This document shows, in pieces, positions 61,654 through 64,000 of a stretch of DNA of 64,000 nucleotides. Under the pieces are notes generated by a model. The model saw nothing but the letters and a program-made list of their open reading frames with translations, was not told the DNA's origin and did no database searches. The stretch comes from Porphyromonas sp. oral taxon 275. Lineage in GTDB: Bacteria; Bacteroidota; Bacteroidia; Bacteroidales; Porphyromonadaceae. The DNA is taken from positions 1,240,001 to 1,304,000 of the forward strand of contig NZ_CP072333.1 in NCBI RefSeq assembly GCF_018127745.1, given 5' to 3'. How positions within the stretch are numbered: the first letter of the stretch is position 1; every line of letters begins with the position of its first letter. The position numbers were made by a program, and so were the translations under genes.

Positions 61654-64000
61654 ATGCTACGGCGCCTCTTACTCCTCCTGGTGCTCCTGGTGGGGCTCTC
61701 CCCTGCCCGAGCTCAGGCGCAGAGCCAGCCCCAGCTACGACGGATGAGCCTCAGCGGACAGCTGCGCTCGGGCACGGAGCCCGTGGCGGGTGCGGTGCTC
61801 GCACTCCTACAGCCCACCGACTCCAGCATGCTGGCCTATGCCATCACGGACAGCCAGGGGCGCTACACGCTCCAGCTCGAGACGGCGCTCCCCGAGCTGC
61901 TGCTGCGCGTGCGCAGCCTAGGCTACCGCCCCCAGCTGCGGCGGATCAAGGCCGAGACCCAGAGGCTCGACCTCAGCCTAGAGCGCGAGGAGCGGCTGCT
62001 ACGGGAGGTGCTGGTCAAGGCACAGCGGCTATGGGCGCAGCGCGACACGCTGAACTACCTCGTCTCGGCCTACACCCTGCAGCAGGACCGCACCATAGGG
62101 GACGTGCTGCGTAGGCTACCTGGCATCACCATCGAGGACAACAAGGTGATCAAGTACCAGGGCGTCCCGATCAACCGCTTCTATATCGAAAACCTCGACC
62201 TCCTACGGGGGCGCTACAATCTGGCCACCGAGGGGATCAAGGCCGAGGACGTGGCCACCGTGCAGGTACTGGAGCATCACGAGCCCGTGCGTGCGCTGCA
62301 GGATCAGCGCCCCGCGCAGCAGGCCGCCATCAACCTACGGCTCAAGGACAAGGCCAAGGGCGTATGGTCGAAGGCCCTACGCCTAGGGGCGGGTGCCTAT
62401 GCCCCTGGCCCCCTATGGGACGCCACCCTGCAGGCGAGCTACTTCGGCAAGGGGCGGCAGCAGCTCCTCCGCTACAGCAGTGACAATCTAGGACGCGATC
62501 ACGATCCAGCAGCCGTACTCTATGGTGCCTTCGTCAGCGAGCCCACACAGCTGCTGGAGCTCGTGGCACATGGCCGCCCACCCGTAGGCAATGGCCTCTT
62601 CGGCTACCGCCACGGCGCCCACCTCAGCTCCCTTACCAAGCTCGCCGACAGCGCCAGTCTCAGCTACCAGCTCCACTACCGACATCAGTCCACCCACGGC
62701 AGCTCCCTCACCGAGACCTCCTACCTCCTGCCCGAGGGGACGAGGCTGCAGCTCACCGAGGACATCAGCGACCGCACGCAGCGCCACGCCACGGAGCTCC
62801 AGCTGAGCTACGAGAAGAACCGCGCGCAGAGCTTCGTCAGCAGCACGCTCGTCCTCTCAGGAGAGTGGAATGAGGGGCGCGGGGAGCTGAGCTCCGTGAG
62901 CCGCAGGCTCCCCCAGGCTGCGGGAGGCACGGCCGAGATCGGGGAGCGCCTGCAGGCCCTGCATCACCGCACGCTCCGACTGAATAGCCACACGCGCTGG
63001 GTGCACCGCGGGGCAGGCGGGGCAGGCTTCGAGTGGAGCTCCACCAACAGCCTCAGTTCGTCGCCTCAGGCCCTAGTGCTGGAGGGGAGCAAGGCAGCAC
63101 GCCAAGACCTCAGCCTGAGCACCTACGCCTCCTCCAATACGCTCGAGCTGCTGCGCAAGGTCGAGACGCAGCGCTGGACGCTCTCGGCAACAGCGCATCT
63201 CGACGCCCGCTACACGACGCTGAGCTCCAGCCTCACCCACCCCGACGTCCCTAGGGGAGGCCGTGGCGAGCTAAGCCATCTACACACCCGCCTCGCGCTG
63301 GGCCCCATCCTACGCTACAGCCACGGGACGCTCCAGGGCTCGCTCCGCCTCCCACTCGCCCTCGGCTACACCCTGCTGGACAATACCCCTGTAGCAGGCG
63401 AGCGCAGTGATGCCCAGCGGCTGAAGCTGCACCTACAGCCCTCCCTCAGCCTATCGTGGAGGCTCAGTGACAGCTATAGCCTGCAGGCTGGTACCAGCTA
63501 CAGCGCCAGCGAGACCCCCTGGCGCCAGCTGCTCACAGCGACCATCATGCAGAGCTACCGCAGTCTAGCGCGCTACCGCGCTGCGCTCCACGACAGCCAC
63601 GCCGCTAGTGCCGAGGCCCGGCTCTCCTATCGGGATCTATTCAGCCGCATCTTTGCCCACATCGAGGCGGGCTGGCGGCGCTCGTGGAGTGACATCAGCT
63701 ACGGCACACGGCTCGACGAGGAGGGGCAGCGCCTCCTCGAGGCCGCCTACCTCCCCCACCACAGCGAGCGCTACACGCTCACAGCCTACGGGCGCAAGGA
63801 TCTCGACTGGCAGACGACACAGCTCGCCCTCTCGGCTACGCTCTCCCGCAGCGAGCAGGAGCTCCTCCGTCAGGGCGTCCGCCTCCACTACCGCGCCCTG
63901 GGCTACGGCCTACAGGGCTCCGTCGGGCTCGACCTCACCAGCGGCTACCGCCTCGAGTATGATGCCCGCTGGCAGGGGCTCCGCTCCGAGCTCGTGGAGC
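61654..64000 (+). CDS. Large outer-membrane protein with carboxypeptidase-D-like domain (truncated by window end)
   Basis: An open frame from ATG 61654 runs to the window end without a stop, giving at least 782 residues. It has a signal peptide (MLRRLLLLLVLLVGLSPARAQA) and a carboxypeptidase-D-like regulatory domain (LSGQLRSGTEPVAGAVLALLQP...GRYTLQLE, about 29-110). A plug-like region follows (TIGDVLRRLPGITIEDNKVIKYQGVPINRFYIENLDLL, about 149-186), then a long run of alternating strands as in a beta barrel. It is the partner normally found with GLPGLI proteins. It is 6 bp after the GLPGLI gene, hence one operon. Confidence 0.85.
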   Translation, partial: MLRRLLLLLVLLVGLSPARAQAQSQPQLRRMSLSGQLRSGTEPVAGAVLALLQPTDSSMLAYAITDSQGRYTLQLETALPELLLRVRSLGYRPQLRRIKAETQRLDLSLEREERLLREVLVKAQRLWAQRDTLNYLVSAYTLQQDRTIGDVLRRLPGITIEDNKVIKYQGVPINRFYIENLDLLRGRYNLATEGIKAEDVATVQVLEHHEPVRALQDQRPAQQAAINLRLKDKAKGVWSKALRLGAGAYAPGPLWDATLQASYFGKGRQQLLRYSSDNLGRDHDPAAVLYGAFVSEPTQLLELVAHGRPPVGNGLFGYRHGAHLSSLTKLADSASLSYQLHYRHQSTHGSSLTETSYLLPEGTRLQLTEDISDRTQRHATELQLSYEKNRAQSFVSSTLVLSGEWNEGRGELSSVSRRLPQAAGGTAEIGERLQALHHRTLRLNSHTRWVHRGAGGAGFEWSSTNSLSSSPQALVLEGSKAARQDLSLSTYASSNTLELLRKVETQRWTLSATAHLDARYTTLSSSLTHPDVPRGGRGELSHLHTRLALGPILRYSHGTLQGSLRLPLALGYTLLDNTPVAGERSDAQRLKLHLQPSLSLSWRLSDSYSLQAGTSYSASETPWRQLLTATIMQSYRSLARYRAALHDSHAASAEARLSYRDLFSRIFAHIEAGWRRSWSDISYGTRLDEEGQRLLEAAYLPHHSERYTLTAYGRKDLDWQTTQLALSATLSRSEQELLRQGVRLHYRALGYGLQGSVGLDLTSGYRLEYDARWQGLRSELVE

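Overview
The window is a chromosomal segment of a Bacteroidota bacterium, most likely Porphyromonas or a close relative. The reasons are the Bacteroidota -7 promoter box (TAnnTTTG) in front of many operons, the lack of clear Shine-Dalgarno sites, phylum-typical families (GLPGLI, DUF4374, DUF4831, DUF4827, TonB-linked receptors) and conserved pairs such as gyrA with a TPR gene. Base composition is GC-rich for this phylum. The genus is an inference. I see no insertion sequence, prophage, rRNA operon or CRISPR array.

Layout. 1-3300: end of an unknown gene, glgB and prs. 3430-8240 (minus): a Cys/Lys-rich repeat protein, then gyrA followed by a TPR gene. 8649-10481: uvrC. 10614-19598 (minus): seven co-directed genes (nlpC-type peptidase, ABC-F ATPase, nrnA, DUF4827 lipoprotein, glmM, rlmD, mltF). 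20503-22053: FadL-type porin. 22281-25195 (minus): a four-domain sulfur-transfer flavoprotein and a MarR regulator. 25336-30877 (minus): coaX, an outer-membrane barrel, a TPR protein, lptC and a CorC/GldE protein. 31006-33680 (minus): cobI alone, then rlmB-tsaC-ybeY. 34166-39353 (minus): TonB receptor, DUF4374 lipoprotein and PepSY membrane protein, resembling the xusABC xenosiderophore locus of Bacteroides. 39839-43740: DUF4831, a POT peptide transporter and bioB. 44251-48002 (minus): TPP riboswitch, TonB receptor, PnuT-like transporter and thiamine pyrophosphokinase. 48481-53017 (minus): tRNA-Leu(UAG), MATE transporter, an outer-membrane protein, a CBM9-like protein and a LysE exporter. 53853-58233 (minus): nrfHA nitrite ammonification with the ResB/CcsA cytochrome c maturation pair. 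58641-60555: two unknown overlapping genes and a SUKH protein. 60844-64000: GLPGLI protein and the start of an outer-membrane protein.

The most unusual structure is non-coding. Eight long intergenic gaps each hold a short array of degenerate 16-bp dyads (6+4+6, ideal form TGAGGG-ATAT-CCCTCA) that repeat every 22-23 bp, about 40 units in all. Half-sites are swapped between two types (TGAGGG and TGACTG/TGACGG). Arrays occur in both orientations, some share a leader, and most lie upstream of a promoter. A ninth array (53493-53624) has a different sequence but the same 22-bp, 6+4+6 geometry. This may be a protein-binding or nucleoid-organising site family, or a minisatellite-type mobile element related to the BrickBuilt MITEs that I recall from P. 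gingivalis; I cannot compare sequences here.
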